From Sambucus nigra (taxonomy: Eukaryota > Streptophyta > Magnoliopsida > Dipsacales > Adoxaceae): a DNA stretch of 64,000 nt. The notes under the pieces are model-generated. The model did not search any database, had not been told where the DNA came from, and was given only the letters and a program-made list of their open reading frames with translations. Below, one piece after another: positions 37,183-49,249 of this stretch (within the stretch, counting starts at the first letter, position 1; every line of letters starts with the position of its first letter). The position numbers and the translations under genes are program-made. Location: the NCBI GenBank assembly GCA_949130495.1, contig OX422214.1:5688046-5752045 (forward strand). The letters run 5' to 3'.

Positions 37183-38177
37183 GAGTATTTAATATATATA
37201 TATTTAAATCTGGAATTTGGGAACTACCTGATGTGATTATGATATGTAAGAAAAGAATAATTATTTCAACTTGGGAATAAGTGTTTGAAATGTATGATAT
37301 ATATTACTGAGGAACTTTATTATCAAATAAGGTTTATGTAAGAATTGTACTCTTAAATAAGATTAACCTCCTTAACATTTGAAATCACCAGCTTCAAATC
37401 TTACGTGTAATTTAAGATAAAAGAAGTTAAACTGTTGGGAAGATTAGTGCGATAGTTGTGCACACTAGAAGAGAGGTGAGACGTTATCAAGAGAGGGTCG
37501 TTACTAATATGTTGTTTCATTGCTAGTAAACATTTTAAATACTTGCTAAACTAAAATTTTAAACGGTTTTACCATCGGGCTCTGACTTGTTTACTGTTAT
37601 CTCTCCTCTCTTATATATATATGTATATATTGCAGGTGCCCAGCCACAGGGTCGTCTTGCATAGGATCCTTTGGAAGGAATGCGCTGAAGCTTAGGTGGG
37701 AGTTGCAGGCCTCTTTCTTAGATGATCTCAATTTTGTTGATTCCACTCCTAGCATTATTTCATCCAGTTGGGCATGTGTCGCCCTTTTCCATTATTCAGT
37801 TGTTTTATTGGATATTGTGATTCATTTATTTCTAGTATTTACACTTTGGGATTTATTATTGTAAGGATGTTTTTCCTTTATGTTTTAAATGTTGGAATCA
37901 ATCAGTTGAATGTTTAATGGTTTGGATTATATGTTCTAGAATAGTTGTCATGTGATTCTTTAACTATGAATTATGTAAAGTTTTAAATGTTGGTTTTTAG
38001 AATAAAATTGGGAAAGTAATGTCTAAAATGGTTTTTGACACTTAGCTTAATTATTTAGGGTGTTTAATTGGAAAGTTATTTTTACGACACTGATGCTAAG
38101 AATGAACCAACCATTCACCTTGATTATAATTTAATAAAGGACTGATCACTCGGTATTTAATTAGGCGGGGTGTCACA
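35137..38177 (+). mobile_element. Solo LTR, family A, in viral downstream ORF
   Basis: 3041 bp, TGTAATACCCC to GGGGTGTCACA, with perfect flanking duplication ACTTC (35132-35136 and 38178-38182) and no interior: an intra-element LTR-LTR recombination product. Same family as 56444-59380. Contains donor-like CAA|GCAAGT (GCAAGT from 35807), TCGATCGA palindromes (36255-36330), TA tracts (37152-37177) and acceptor-like TTGCAG|GTGCCC (AG ends 37635). Confidence 0.93.
36255..36330. repeat. TCGATCGA palindrome cluster, family A solo LTR
   Basis: Four palindromes built on ATCGATCGATCGA with 8-15 bp spacers, some mutated (tatcgatcaatcgag, ttgatcgatcgacg). Confidence 0.8.
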
Positions 38178-38640
38178 ACTTCCTTCCTTTATTGTCTAGA
38201 ATATTTCAGATTGCTCCAAGTTCCTGTTGAGGAATGAGAGTTGAAGGATTTAGACTGATTAGATTTTTCAATTATATATTTGAAGAAGCTGAGATTTTAT
38301 CAGAAGATGAGACTAAAGATTTAATTATTGATAAGTCTAAGCACCAAATTTCTCACACTATGGAGACAATTGAAATCATGGAGTTATGGATAGGAGAAGA
38401 CAGGTGGTACACTTCCTACCACAAAGAAGACTTGATAATCCAAGCTGATGAGCCATGCAATGAAAGGCTCTAGAAAGAATCCAAGGAAGCGGTAGAGATA
38501 GCTTTGCCAGCTAGCCTTAGAACTGTAGGCCTCATTGATGAATTTTTCAATAATGCCCAACCAAACCAGGATAAAAAAGAATAAGACACAGAAACAACAA
38601 AGGGACCCTCAGTAGTAGAAGAATTATTGAAGACGAAAGA
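38178..38640 (+). pseudogene. Viral downstream ORF, second part
   Basis: Resumes after the solo LTR. The longest open stretch is 38234-38473 (MRVEGFRLIRFFNYIFEE, then EIMELWIGEDRWYTSYHKEDL), ending at a TAG. The same frame then reads on (KESKEAVEIALPASLR). No known domain. Its place just before the viral promoter suggests the last viral ORF (ORF4-like). Broken by stops. Confidence 0.45.
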
Positions 38641-38953
38641 CTCATTCACTTAGACTCTTCTTTCCATAAAGAAAAAGGAGGACTGCCCCACATGGACCAC
38701 TAGACTGATAAAAAAGACGAAGACATTGTTTGATGCTCTTGTATTATTACAAAATGATAAGACTCGTGATAAAGACTTGGCACGCCCCATCAGCTGGCCT
38801 TTTTTTTCAAGGTTGCCCAATTATCAAAAGATGTTAAAAGCCTGTAGACCTAGCTGATAAGATTATTAAGAAAAAATTGCTTTGATAATTTATATGCTTT
38901 CAATCGGATCACTTTTTGTAGCTAGTTACCAGTCATTTGTAGAGCCCTTGAGC

Positions 38954-38960
38954 TATAAAA
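38954..38960 (+). promoter_or_regulatory. Viral pregenomic promoter TATA box
   Basis: TATAAAA in the region after the last viral ORF, followed 154 bases later by AATAAA. A TATA box then a poly(A) signal shortly downstream is the arrangement that gives Caulimoviridae their terminally redundant pregenomic RNA. Confidence 0.65.
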
Positions 38961-39113
38961 GTGAGTGTCCAATTGAGTTTTAGATATCAGTAGTTGGAGA
39001 GTGAAGCTTAGAAGCAAGAACGAGTGTAAGCTTATAGTAAGTAATATGTACATGAGTGAGTGAACCTCTCATAGTTAGGGGAGAAGGGAGATTTGTATTT
39101 ATTTATGCAATGC

Positions 39114-39119
39114 AATAAA
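39114..39119 (+). terminator. Viral poly(A) signal
   Basis: AATAAA about 125-130 bases after the expected transcription start of the TATA box at 38954. The transcript would pass it once and stop on the second pass of a circular genome. Confidence 0.6.
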
Positions 39120-39518
39120 AGTATTTTCTTTTCCAAAAATCTCTTATGTTGAGTTGTTATTATTTTCAAAATTGTTTCCAACTTTCTGTTCATAAAGGTC
39201 TATTGTGTGGAACCTCTAGTTTAGCACACAAGGTATTATGCTTGTAACCCGCCGTCAGGTGTCGATTTGCCGCGAGCCACTAACCAGGTGGGCGTTAGGC
39301 GTGAAGGCATACAGGTAGGAAATGGGTTCAATGAAAAAATAGTGGATTGAGGTGCGACACATAAAGAGGGAGTTGCAGGAGGCCGAGATCAGAGAAGAAT
39401 AGTAATAAGGCAGAAGAGACGAAGGGAAGAAGATAAAGATATTGCAGACCATAAGGAAGGTATAACTCGAACCAAACCCTTAACTATTTTACATATTATT
39501 GTTTTAAAAGAAATTTAT
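39120..39518 (+). other. Viral leader-like region (right end)
   Basis: Sequence after the poly(A) signal, without a usable ORF, leading to an ATG at 39519. 39246-39320 is GC-richer than the rest of the viral copy and has several short inverted pairs (for example cgccgtcaggtg... and ...ccaggtgggcg), as pararetroviral leaders do. I found no clear tRNA primer site here. Confidence 0.4.
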
Positions 39519-39640
39519 ATGAGCTTACAAATTACTGAAGACTTTTTAGCATTTGTTAACCAAACAAATCCAGACTTAACAAGAGAAATCCAAGATTGGA
39601 CTCTTTCAGACACTAAAGATAAAGAACTTATAGAATATTC
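39519..39640 (+). pseudogene. Start of another viral ORF, truncated
   Basis: ATG at 39519 opens about 40 codons (MSLQITEDFLAF, then NPDLTREIQDW) and is cut at about 39640 where F LTR sequence begins. If the copy were simply more than one genome unit long, this should match the first viral ORF at 17907. It does not match closely; only a short T-N-P-D run is shared. It may be an ORF1 preceding the one at 17907, or come from a second viral genome. Confidence 0.5.
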
Positions 39641-41036
<1,396 letters not shown>

Positions 41037-41183
41037 TAGGCCTCTCATTAGGTCTACCCGATCCGAACCCGAAACTTATAATAGGGTCTGAGCATATTTT
41101 TTTGGAACTAAAACCTGAAGACTCGAATACCAATTTATTACACGGGTAGAGTTTGAATCCTATACAAAACCCGAACCTAAAGA

Positions 41184-42109
41184 CACAATGGTGTGCACTA
41201 GATGGAGACACTTAAGTTGGAAACAAAACACACACGTGGCTTTGGTTGTTTAAAAAAAACTCTCCGTCACCTGCTATGGCCGAACCAGCTCACCTGCTAA
41301 AGTAATATTGAGTTGTCCTATATAACTTTTAGGTTCATTAGATAATTTTGAAAAGTCAACTTATAAGTTCAATAAATAATTTTGAACTGTCAACTTGTAA
41401 GTTCAATAATTAATTTTATTAAGTTCATTAATTAATAAAAAAAATCATAATCATATTGTGTAAAAAAATATATATGTAAAATAATATATTTTAATATTAT
41501 ATGTATTAAAATACAAGAAGACAAGACACGGAATCATATTTTTTTACTTCACAGAAACCAATTTAAAAATTACGTAAAGTGATTTTGAATATTTTATTTT
41601 TCAATTAACACGATCGCGATCCAAATAAAATGGTACGTGCTAGCGGTATGTTTAGGCTGTTAGACCACCAATACATATCGCTGACATGGACCAATATATT
41701 GGAAAAATGGCCCATGCCAGCAGTATATATAGGTGGTCGAATTGCCTATACATACAGCTGACGCTGACCATTTTATTCTAAATTGTAAAATGATTATTTT
41801 TAAAATAATAAAAAACGGTCCGCGTGAATGGTATGAAAAAATAAGACTCCAGGACACATTGGATTTTTATTTGGGTCGTGATCGTGTTAGTGAAAAGATT
41901 ATTTTTAATATGTTGGTTCATGCCACGGTATGTGTAAGTGGTCGAACAACGCCTACATGCTGCTGGCGCAGACCATTTTATTTGAGTTGTGATCGTGTTA
42001 GTTAAAAGATAAAATATTCATAATCGGATTGTGTAATTTTTTAATTGGTTTGTGTTTAGTAAAAAAATATAATTTCGTGTCTTGTCTTGTTGCATTTTAA
42101 CACATATAA

Positions 42110-42160
<51 letters not shown>

Positions 42161-42408
42161 TTTTTATACAATGTGATTATTATATTTTTTATTAATTAAT
42201 GAACTTAATATAATTAATTAATGAACTTAGAAGTTGACAGTTCAAAATTATCCAAATAACTTAAAAGTTATATGAGACAATTCAATATTACTTTAGGAGT
42301 TGGGCTGGTTCGGCGACAATAAGTGAGCGAGAGTTTTTTTTATACAACCAAAGCCACATTTGTGTTTATTTCCAACTTGTGTGTCCGCATCTGGTGCACA
42401 CCATTGTG
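41184..42408. mobile_element. Foldback element with very long inverted repeats
   Basis: Starts CACAATGGTGTGCAC and ends GTGCACACCATTGTG. The left arm reads inward in register with the inverted right arm for roughly 450-500 bp (shared blocks 'gtggctttggttgt', 'ctaaagtaatattga', 'ttaattaataaaaa', 'acacgatc'), with indels and a TA expansion in the right arm (42114-42159). The whole 1.2-kb unit could fold into one hairpin. No clear target duplication was found. The 90-codon open frame at 41733 lies in the inverted-repeat core and is unlikely to be a gene. Confidence 0.75.
41631..41974. repeat. Three ~61-bp imperfect palindromes in the foldback core
   Basis: Units at 41631-41692, 41708-41769 and 41914-41974 share the frame TGG...ATGCCAGCGGTAT...(loop)...ATACxGCTG...GACC. 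Each is itself nearly palindromic (for example AGCGGTATGT against ACATATCGCT in the first). Confidence 0.7.
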
Positions 42409-42426
42409 TTCGCACTAGAGACAATC

Positions 42427-42434
42427 TCTCTCTA

Positions 42435-42507
<73 letters not shown>
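42427..42507. repeat. (TC)n(TA)n(CA)n microsatellite
   Basis: Compound dinucleotide tract in the right part of the hAT-like element. Confidence 0.95.
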
Positions 42508-42835
42508 TATACTATAAATTTATATACACTTATAAATATATCTTTATCAATATAACATGCAAGTATTATGTATAAAAATATATATTTATGTATATAATGA
42601 ATATAAGTAATATGTGTTTTATTAAAAAAATGAAGGGGATAAAATAAATATAAATATAAAATAAATGTATATATATGGTCAGACCCAAGCTGAGACTCAA
42701 TCTGGATCTGAATCCAATATTATAGATTTGATTAAGACCCGATCCAAATTCGAATCCGATTAAGTTCTTACAAAATGGTTATGGATCTCTCTAGATCCGG
42801 TTTGAACCCGACCCATTGGGAGGCCTAGATCTGTG

Positions 42836-43292
42836 AATGTGATCATATGAGAGAAAAGGCATCGCATGCGTTTGAATGCCACATGCACTATGTAGAATCC
42901 AAGACAAGTGAAGGAAGTGAAGGGGTGTTTGTATTTGTTTAATTGAAGGTTGATTTTGGGGATTGATGATGTTGTGTCGGTGGGGACCAACATACTGTGT
43001 TGATTTTTGGTGGTGAGATCCGTTGTTTTGTCCACTAACACGTATTTGTCCAAACTCTCTCGGGTACTGATATTTACCACTAAACACCCATCCATATCGC
43101 AAATTATCTTTTTTTTGTCTCCTAATTTTGGAACACCACAAAATTTGACTAAAACTGCAAAGGCTTACAAAGTCTACATGTTCATCTTCTTTTTGTTGCC
43201 TGATTTGAGATGAGAAGAAAAAATGGACAAATACTTGTAAAGTTGAAAGGGATAGGGCTTCGCAGTCATACATATTGGGTTTTCCTAATTCA
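42836..43292. other. Upstream region of the receptor-like-protein pseudogene
   Basis: No supported gene. Overlapping minus-strand open frames (42760-43095 and 42791-43273) lack recognisable domains and run through the transposon end. Probably the promoter side of the pseudogene at 43385. Confidence 0.5.
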
Positions 43293-43303
43293 TATATAAA
43301 TAG
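43293..43303 (+). promoter_or_regulatory. TATA box of receptor-like-protein pseudogene
   Basis: TATATAAATAG, 92 bases before the ATG at 43385, a typical plant core-promoter spacing with a short leader. Confidence 0.6.
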
Positions 43304-43384
43304 AGAGGATAATTATATCTCAACTCACACAACAGATAATAACAATTATATCTCCTCTTATTACTTGTCTCAACAATCATCATT

Positions 43385-45180
43385 ATGAAAATGGTTAAAT
43401 CAATGTGGCTTTATCCATTCATCTTCATCATCAATTTACGACATCAATATATTTGCTTAGTGTCATCTTTCTCTTACTCTCAACATAATCATTCGTGCCC
43501 TTATGAGTAGTGCTCTACATTGTTTCAATTTAAGCAAACTCTTAGCATTAATACTGTTATTTCTCAAGCTTATGATAAGTACGATAAAACTTTTGAACCA
43601 AGGACCAAGTATTGGAAGAGGGGTACAGATTATTGAACGTGAGCTGGTGTCACCTGGGATTTGGGAGGGACGGATGATGTGATTGAGTTGGACATAAGTT
43701 GCATCCAACTTCAGGGAACCATCCCATCCTCAATTGCAAACCTCACATCCTTAAGCTCTCTCAATCTTCGAGGTAACAAATTTAGTGGTCCATTACCATC
43801 CTCAATTGCAGACCTCACACAACTTGCTAATTTAGGCCTCTCAAATAATTTACCAATGGGCCCCATTGGTTCCAACATTGTTGAGCTTCACAACTTAAAA
43901 TATCTCTACATCTCTAATAACTCCTTTAACGGGACATTACATTCTTGGTTGTTTGCTCTTCCATATTTTGAGTACTTAGTTATCAGATTTAATCGGTTTA
44001 CAGTACAAATCCAGAAGTTCAGATCAACCTCATTGAGGTATATTTTTTTAAATAACAATGATCTACATGGTCCCATTCCGACTTTTATTTCGAAACTTTT
44101 GAAACTAAGTCAACTCGATCTCTCATGGAATCATTTTAGTGGTACTGTGGACCTAGACATGTTATTAAATCACCTTGAGCTTCTTATCTTTCTATCAACA
44201 GTCTATTTGTGACCACCAATATCAATGCAAGCTTCCCCAAACTCTATCAATTAGGATTGGCCTTTTGCAAGATGAAAGATTTCCCATATTTGTTAGAAGG
44301 TAGTCCTAAGAAAATGACTTTGGACCTATCCTATAACCAAATTCACGGCCAACTAACCCCTAATTGTCAATCTTCATCAATTATATTCTCTTCACCTTCA
44401 ATCCAATTTTCTTCAAGGACCACTGCCTTCATCCATCTGCAACTTCAGCTCTCTTGAAATCCTTGATTTGTCCAATAATAAGTTTGCTTGTAGAATTCCA
44501 TAATGTGTGGGAAACTTCAACCTTCATCTTTTGGTGCTAAATTTATGAATGAATAGATTTCATGGGCCCATTCCAATGACATTTGGTGTGCAAGGGAACA
44601 TTTGGTAAAGTCTCAATTTGCATGGAAATAAACTAGACGGAATGTTGCCACGATCTTTGGCCAACTGCACATACTTACAAGTTATTGACCTCGAAAATAA
44701 TCTAATAGCTGATACATTCCCACATTTGTTAAGAACACTTCCAGAACTCCAAGTTCTTATCTTGAGTAATAATAGGTTCAATGGTCCCATAAGTAGCACT
44801 TCCAAGGATAATAAATTTCTATTTAGTAACCTTCGACTAATAGATCTCTCTAACAATTAGTTTAATGTCTTTATTTCATCACAATATTTTATGAATTTCA
44901 ATGCCATGGTGAATGTGGAAGAACATGAAATTGAAAGGAGCTATATGTTCCATAAATGTTACAATAATTACTATGGTAGTGAAAGGAGTGGAGACTGGCC
45001 TAGTGAGAGTTCTAACTTTCTTCATGACCATTGATTTTTCTTGTAACAAATTTGAAGGAGAGATTCCAAATTCCATCAGAAATCCAAGATCACTCAGAGT
45101 GCTCAACTTATCCCATAATAGACTTGGAACAGTATTCCCTTAACTGAATCTTTTACTTGGAAGAATGTTAAAAATTAAGA
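43385..45180 (+). pseudogene. LRR receptor-like protein (Cf-type RLP) pseudogene, 3'-truncated
   Basis: Begins at ATG 43385 with a hydrophobic N-terminus (MWLYPFIFIINL), fitting a signal peptide. Next comes the cysteine-paired N-terminal cap of plant LRR receptors, broken by TAG at 43508 and TGA at 43634 and 43640, the last two where Cys and Trp of the cap are usual. From 43661 leucine-rich repeats follow (LTSLSSLNLRGNKFSGPLPSSI, and others). A frame change lies near 44200, and reading returns to the first frame by 44618 ([17 protein letters not shown]). Then an RLP island-like region (44891-45005), another shift, and IDFSCNKFEGEIPNSI. No transmembrane segment remains; an LTR begins at 45255. 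Such proteins sense pathogen or developmental signals at the plasma membrane. This copy is dead. Confidence 0.85.
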
Positions 45181-45254
45181 CATATAGGCTTAGGCATATG
45201 ATCTAAAAATATTTTAATAGATCATTAAAATTCTTGGGACTTTAGTGTATGGTC

Positions 45255-46369
45255 TGTAACACCCCACGATTTTGGGACTGAGAAATTTAATTTTGGGAGA
45301 AACAAATTTAATTAAATTGGAGAAATTTAAAATTTGGGAATTGATGTCCAAAAATTGGGAAAGTTTCAAAGTATTTCGGATGATTATTTTGAGTGTACCA
45401 TCGATCCCGGAAGGGTCGAGATAGTCAAAATGACTATCATTGGGCTTTATTTCGGCGTCGGAATGTTTTTAAGTCAGTTTGACTCGAATTGGAGTAAACA
45501 AGTCCTTTTAAGTGTGTATTAACATTTAAAAGTGGGACTTATGTTTTAAGGTTTAAGAGGCTTACGGATTAAGCCATTATCATTTGAGATAAAGAGATAA
45601 AAAGAAAGACAAGAGAAGGAAGAAACAAATAAGAAGAAAGGAAGAGAGATAGGAGAAAAAGCTTGGAGATTCCGGCCCAAATGCGATCCCGGGGACGATC
45701 CAACCTCTACAATCGCGAGGCAAGTGTTTAATCTTGCTAAATATTTCATTTGTGTATTTCATTTCATAATTTATGGATAAAAGAAATGGATTTTGGGTAT
45801 TGATATCAAAACCTAGATTTTTGGGCTTAATCTTTAAATTGATGTTTACACATGGGTTTAAGGGACATAACTTGATGAAACTAGATATAGGATGAAATTG
45901 ATGTTGGGAACACATTTGGGTTGAGGAAAATTGGGTAGAAGTTATATAATTTGGGTTTTGGAAATATTGGTTTTTGGAAAAATTAGCCATTTTCGTGGCT
46001 TTCTGAACTGGCCGAATTGATTCGCCCCTAGCGAATCGATTTGCCAGGTTGCAGAAGCCTCAGGTTTTTAGGGCCGAATCGATTCTCCCCTAGAGAATCG
46101 ATTCGGTATGTAGCAGACTTACAGGTCTGGTTGGACCGAATCGATTCAGAGGGCCGAATTGATTCGCTGTTGGGGCCGAATCGATTCGAAAACAGGGTCG
46201 TTTTGCTATAATTTTCCTAGAATGATTTCTAACCCTTTTTGATTGGGTTTATCAATTTGGGAAATGATTATATAATGTGAGAGTTATGTTTTGGAGACTA
46301 ACCAGGGGTTTCTCAATTATTATGATTATGGGGACTTCTTTAAATAGTTTAAGGAAGGTATGTGTTTAC
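45255..46369 (+). mobile_element. Family B LTR, copy at the pseudogene end (part 1)
   Basis: Starts TGTAACACCCCACG, the start of the LARD-like LTR family, now on the plus strand. Contains the conserved U3 block, a purine-rich leader, donor-like GAG|GCAAGT (45720-45725) and GAATCGATTC palindromes (46012-46190). Interrupted by a solo LTR and resumes at 49250. Confidence 0.88.
46012..46190. repeat. GAATCGATTC palindrome cluster
   Basis: Six or so GAATCGATTC-type palindromes with variable spacers, the plus-strand counterpart of those at 4460 and 10015. Confidence 0.8.
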
Positions 46370-49244
46370 TGTGACACCCCAACTAATTAAATACCGGGTA
46401 GCTACTCCTTTATTAAATTAATACAAAATGCCAAGTTGGTTCAGTTCTTAGCATCACTGTCGAAAATGTTTTAACAATTACTAGCCACCTAATATTTAAA
46501 AAAGTGAGTTGTCAATTTTAATTAAATCCGATTAACATACAATAAGTAATTTATGAGATGTTAACATAACCACCACAACATAGTCACAATAGAATAACCA
46601 TCAAATAATAATGAGTCTGGAGGAATACTCCTCACAACAATCCGAATACTGAAATAAATAAATACCAAGTCTGCATCACTAAATTTATTACAACCCAAAG
46701 TCTGAAATAACTGAAAAGTAAGATGTCTCTAAAAGGAATGGGGCGACATGCCCAACAAATGAGAAAGTCTGATAATGGAGTCAAGATCGGAAATGGAGGC
46801 GTCTACTGTCAAGGTCCTGTAACTTCCACAGCAGCTATATCATGTCACCTGAATAGAACTCCTATGCATGGTGTCCTTGTGGATGCACACCTAAAAGGTT
46901 TTTATAAAAATAGATTTGAAAGCAAACGGGTCAGAGCCCGATTGTGAAATTAATTAAAAAAAATTGCAAGTGTTTAATATCATTAAACAGTGAATATAAA
47001 GTACATGATAGTGTGTGCACTCACATGAGTTCCTCACCTCTCAACTAATTGTGCACTCCTATCGTACCCGTACCCATTCTAGTTGTTCCCATATCTAACT
47101 AGTCCGATACCAAAATTTAACATTACTATACGATATCCAATTCAATTCCCAACAACTTTTAGTTAACAGAGTGTTATAACTTGCTACACAGTTTCCCATG
47201 TTAGTACTACTAATTACTAGAGATCTTCCATTTTCACTTTACAAACTGTTGCTATTATTAATACTCACATTTATTCATGACAATTCATTTCAATTAACAA
47301 TATATAATTCTCATCATTAATATACAATATTAGTACCCCGAGACTAAGCTGCGGTGCACACATACTCTGCTATCCAATCCCGGTACATCACGTACATAAG
47401 GACCACGTATTCCGAATCTCACAGGAATTGTTTCATTAAACAACAATCACAAACAATGAAGGCGAACATAGTTCACATCAAATGGGTCACGCACATACCT
47501 ACGCTCCCATGATCAGCAGACTTATTAACTTCTCAATAAGTCCTTCTCTGACCTATGTCCTCGAGCTACCAATCTAAATGCCCCCGTAGGCACACAAAGA
47601 TTAGATGGCCCTGATCGAACGCCGACCTCCCGTGATAGCAAGTACGGTAGGTATGCTATACACAGATAACTACATACTCTAAGAATTCACACATCTTAGA
47701 TATCATAATATTTTATTAATGGTATACTTCTCGTACTTATACCAACATTTAGTGTTATACAACTCACAAGTCCCCGGTTTATAAGTATTTAAGTTATCAT
47801 TCTTCTCACGTCGTGATTAGTTACTTGCTTACCAATCCACAAATGTCATCCGGTTTACTACAAGATCCTATGTTTTACTCATCAATGTACCCCAATCTCC
47901 GAACTATACCCACTAGTTAATAAGGGAAGGTTATCTCACCATTTAAATAAGTCTACGAGACACTAGAAATAAAATGAGGCCTAAAAGGCCATTCTGTCAA
48001 CTCGTTAGAAATCTCATTCGAACGAGTGTCGTTCGAACGAAAGGCTTCGAATGAACTGCCAACTCATTAGAAGGGATACTGTCATCTCGTTAGAAGTTCG
48101 TTCGAACGAGGTCGTTCGAACGACCTGGGCAGGTCTTCTAACGAGATGGCAGTTTAAGCCCAGAAATTCCCAAGTCCGTTTTTCTTCATTCTTCTCTTAT
48201 CTAAATTCACCCTAAGACCATCGAATTTATGTTTTTAACATTTTTAAACCATTTCTAATCATCCTAGGTCATCCTTTAACATATTTTAGGGGTTAAATCT
48301 TACCAATTAACATGCCAAAATCATAAATCCCCAATTTTTTTCTCCCCAAACCCTATGAACTTGAACCTAAAATTTAATCTCATAAAAAGACTCCTTATTA
48401 ATCCATTTTCAGATCATCCAAAGTTCTGTTTGTATATCGAATTTGTCCATCATCATTGTACATGCAAATTCCTACCCAAAACCACAGTTTTCACAATAAT
48501 TCCATTGGGTGTTCTTCATCAAAATTTCAAGATATAAACAGTTTTCTACACTACACATGGAATAAATATTCAATGCAAATAACGACATCCAAACACTTGC
48601 CTTAGATTGTTCTTCAGAATTGATGTTGGTGAATGAAGGTTGATTTCTTCTCCCCTTTCTCTACAGATTTTCTCCTAAGGTTGAAGATGGGGGTTGGAGG
48701 TTTCTTTTGGAACCTCTTCAAACTCTCCTATAACTCCCGTAGCCCTTTAACTCACCTAATGCTGATAATGGGCTTAGTGGGTTCATAAATAATATAAAAT
48801 AAACCTCTAAAATTCGTGGGTTTTAATTCCCATATTTTTAAAATTATCAAACTACCCTTTTGGGTTGCCGGTATGGCCTAAAAATGCCCCGGGACCCAAA
48901 CTAAACTCCCGGCTAGTGTTTTTCGACTATTTCGACCCTTTCGGACACGTTGGCGCACTCAAAATGACCATTCGGTTGATAAAAATAAAATTCACTCCTT
49001 ACTTTAATTAATTATGTTCTTGACGTGACTGACACGCGCGTCCCAACTAAATTTCCCAAATTAATTTAAATATCATCAATATTCATGTATTACCATACAT
49101 ACTCGGAAATAATAAGTTTTAACATCACAATCAAATACCAACTCACATCTCGTTAGTATTTATATCCGAATTAATTCCCAATTAATTTCCATTTAATTTA
49201 ATAGAACCCTTATATAAATATGAATAAAATTACGGGGTATTACA
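46370..49244 (-). mobile_element. Solo LTR, family D (copy 1)
   Basis: 2875 bp from TGTGACACCCC to GGGGTATTACA with a perfect duplication TTTAC (46365-46369 and 49245-49249) and no interior. On the minus strand: donor-like AAG|GCAAGT (48595-48600), TTCGAA palindromes (48000-48140), hairpin CGGG-CTCTGA-CCCG (46927-46940) and acceptor-like TTTTAG|GTGTGC (AG at 46891-46892). Confidence 0.94.
48000..48140. repeat. TTCGAA-type palindrome cluster in family D LTR
   Basis: Repeated CGTTCGAACGA and CTCGTTAGAA units, five or more, separated by 5-25 bp. Confidence 0.8.
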
Positions 49245-49249
49245 TTTAC

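Larger units (their letters stand above)
17668..39640 (+). other. Endogenous pararetrovirus (Caulimoviridae-type), near full length, interrupted
   Basis: Integrated DNA-virus sequence of about 9.2 kb once elements E (18517-28218) and the solo LTR (35137-38177) are discounted. Order: leader with primer-site candidates, coiled-coil ORFs, movement-protein-like region, capsid-like region with zinc knuckle, protease, reverse transcriptase, RNase H, downstream ORF, TATA box, poly(A) signal, leader, and the start of another ORF. There is no integrase and no LTR of its own, as expected for Caulimoviridae. Small 5' ORFs, a long polyprotein and a 3' ORF resemble badnavirus/tungrovirus layouts; the genus is not resolved. 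Many stops and at least four frame changes make it non-functional. It sits inside the F 3' LTR. Confidence 0.85.
41037..42827. mobile_element. Non-autonomous hAT-like DNA transposon (MITE-type)
   Basis: Starts TAGGCCTCTCATTAGGTC and ends with the inverted counterpart (GACCCATTGGGAGGCCTA), an 18-bp inverted repeat with few mismatches. Flanking octamers are GATGTGTG (41029-41036) and GATCTGTG (42828-42835), an 8-bp duplication with one mismatch, as hAT elements make. No transposase. It encloses the foldback element at 41184-42408. Confidence 0.65.

Noticed and set aside
42760..43273. Minus-strand open frames of 111 and 160 codons
   Set aside because: They overlap each other in different frames, run into the hAT-like element end, and show no domain or start context.
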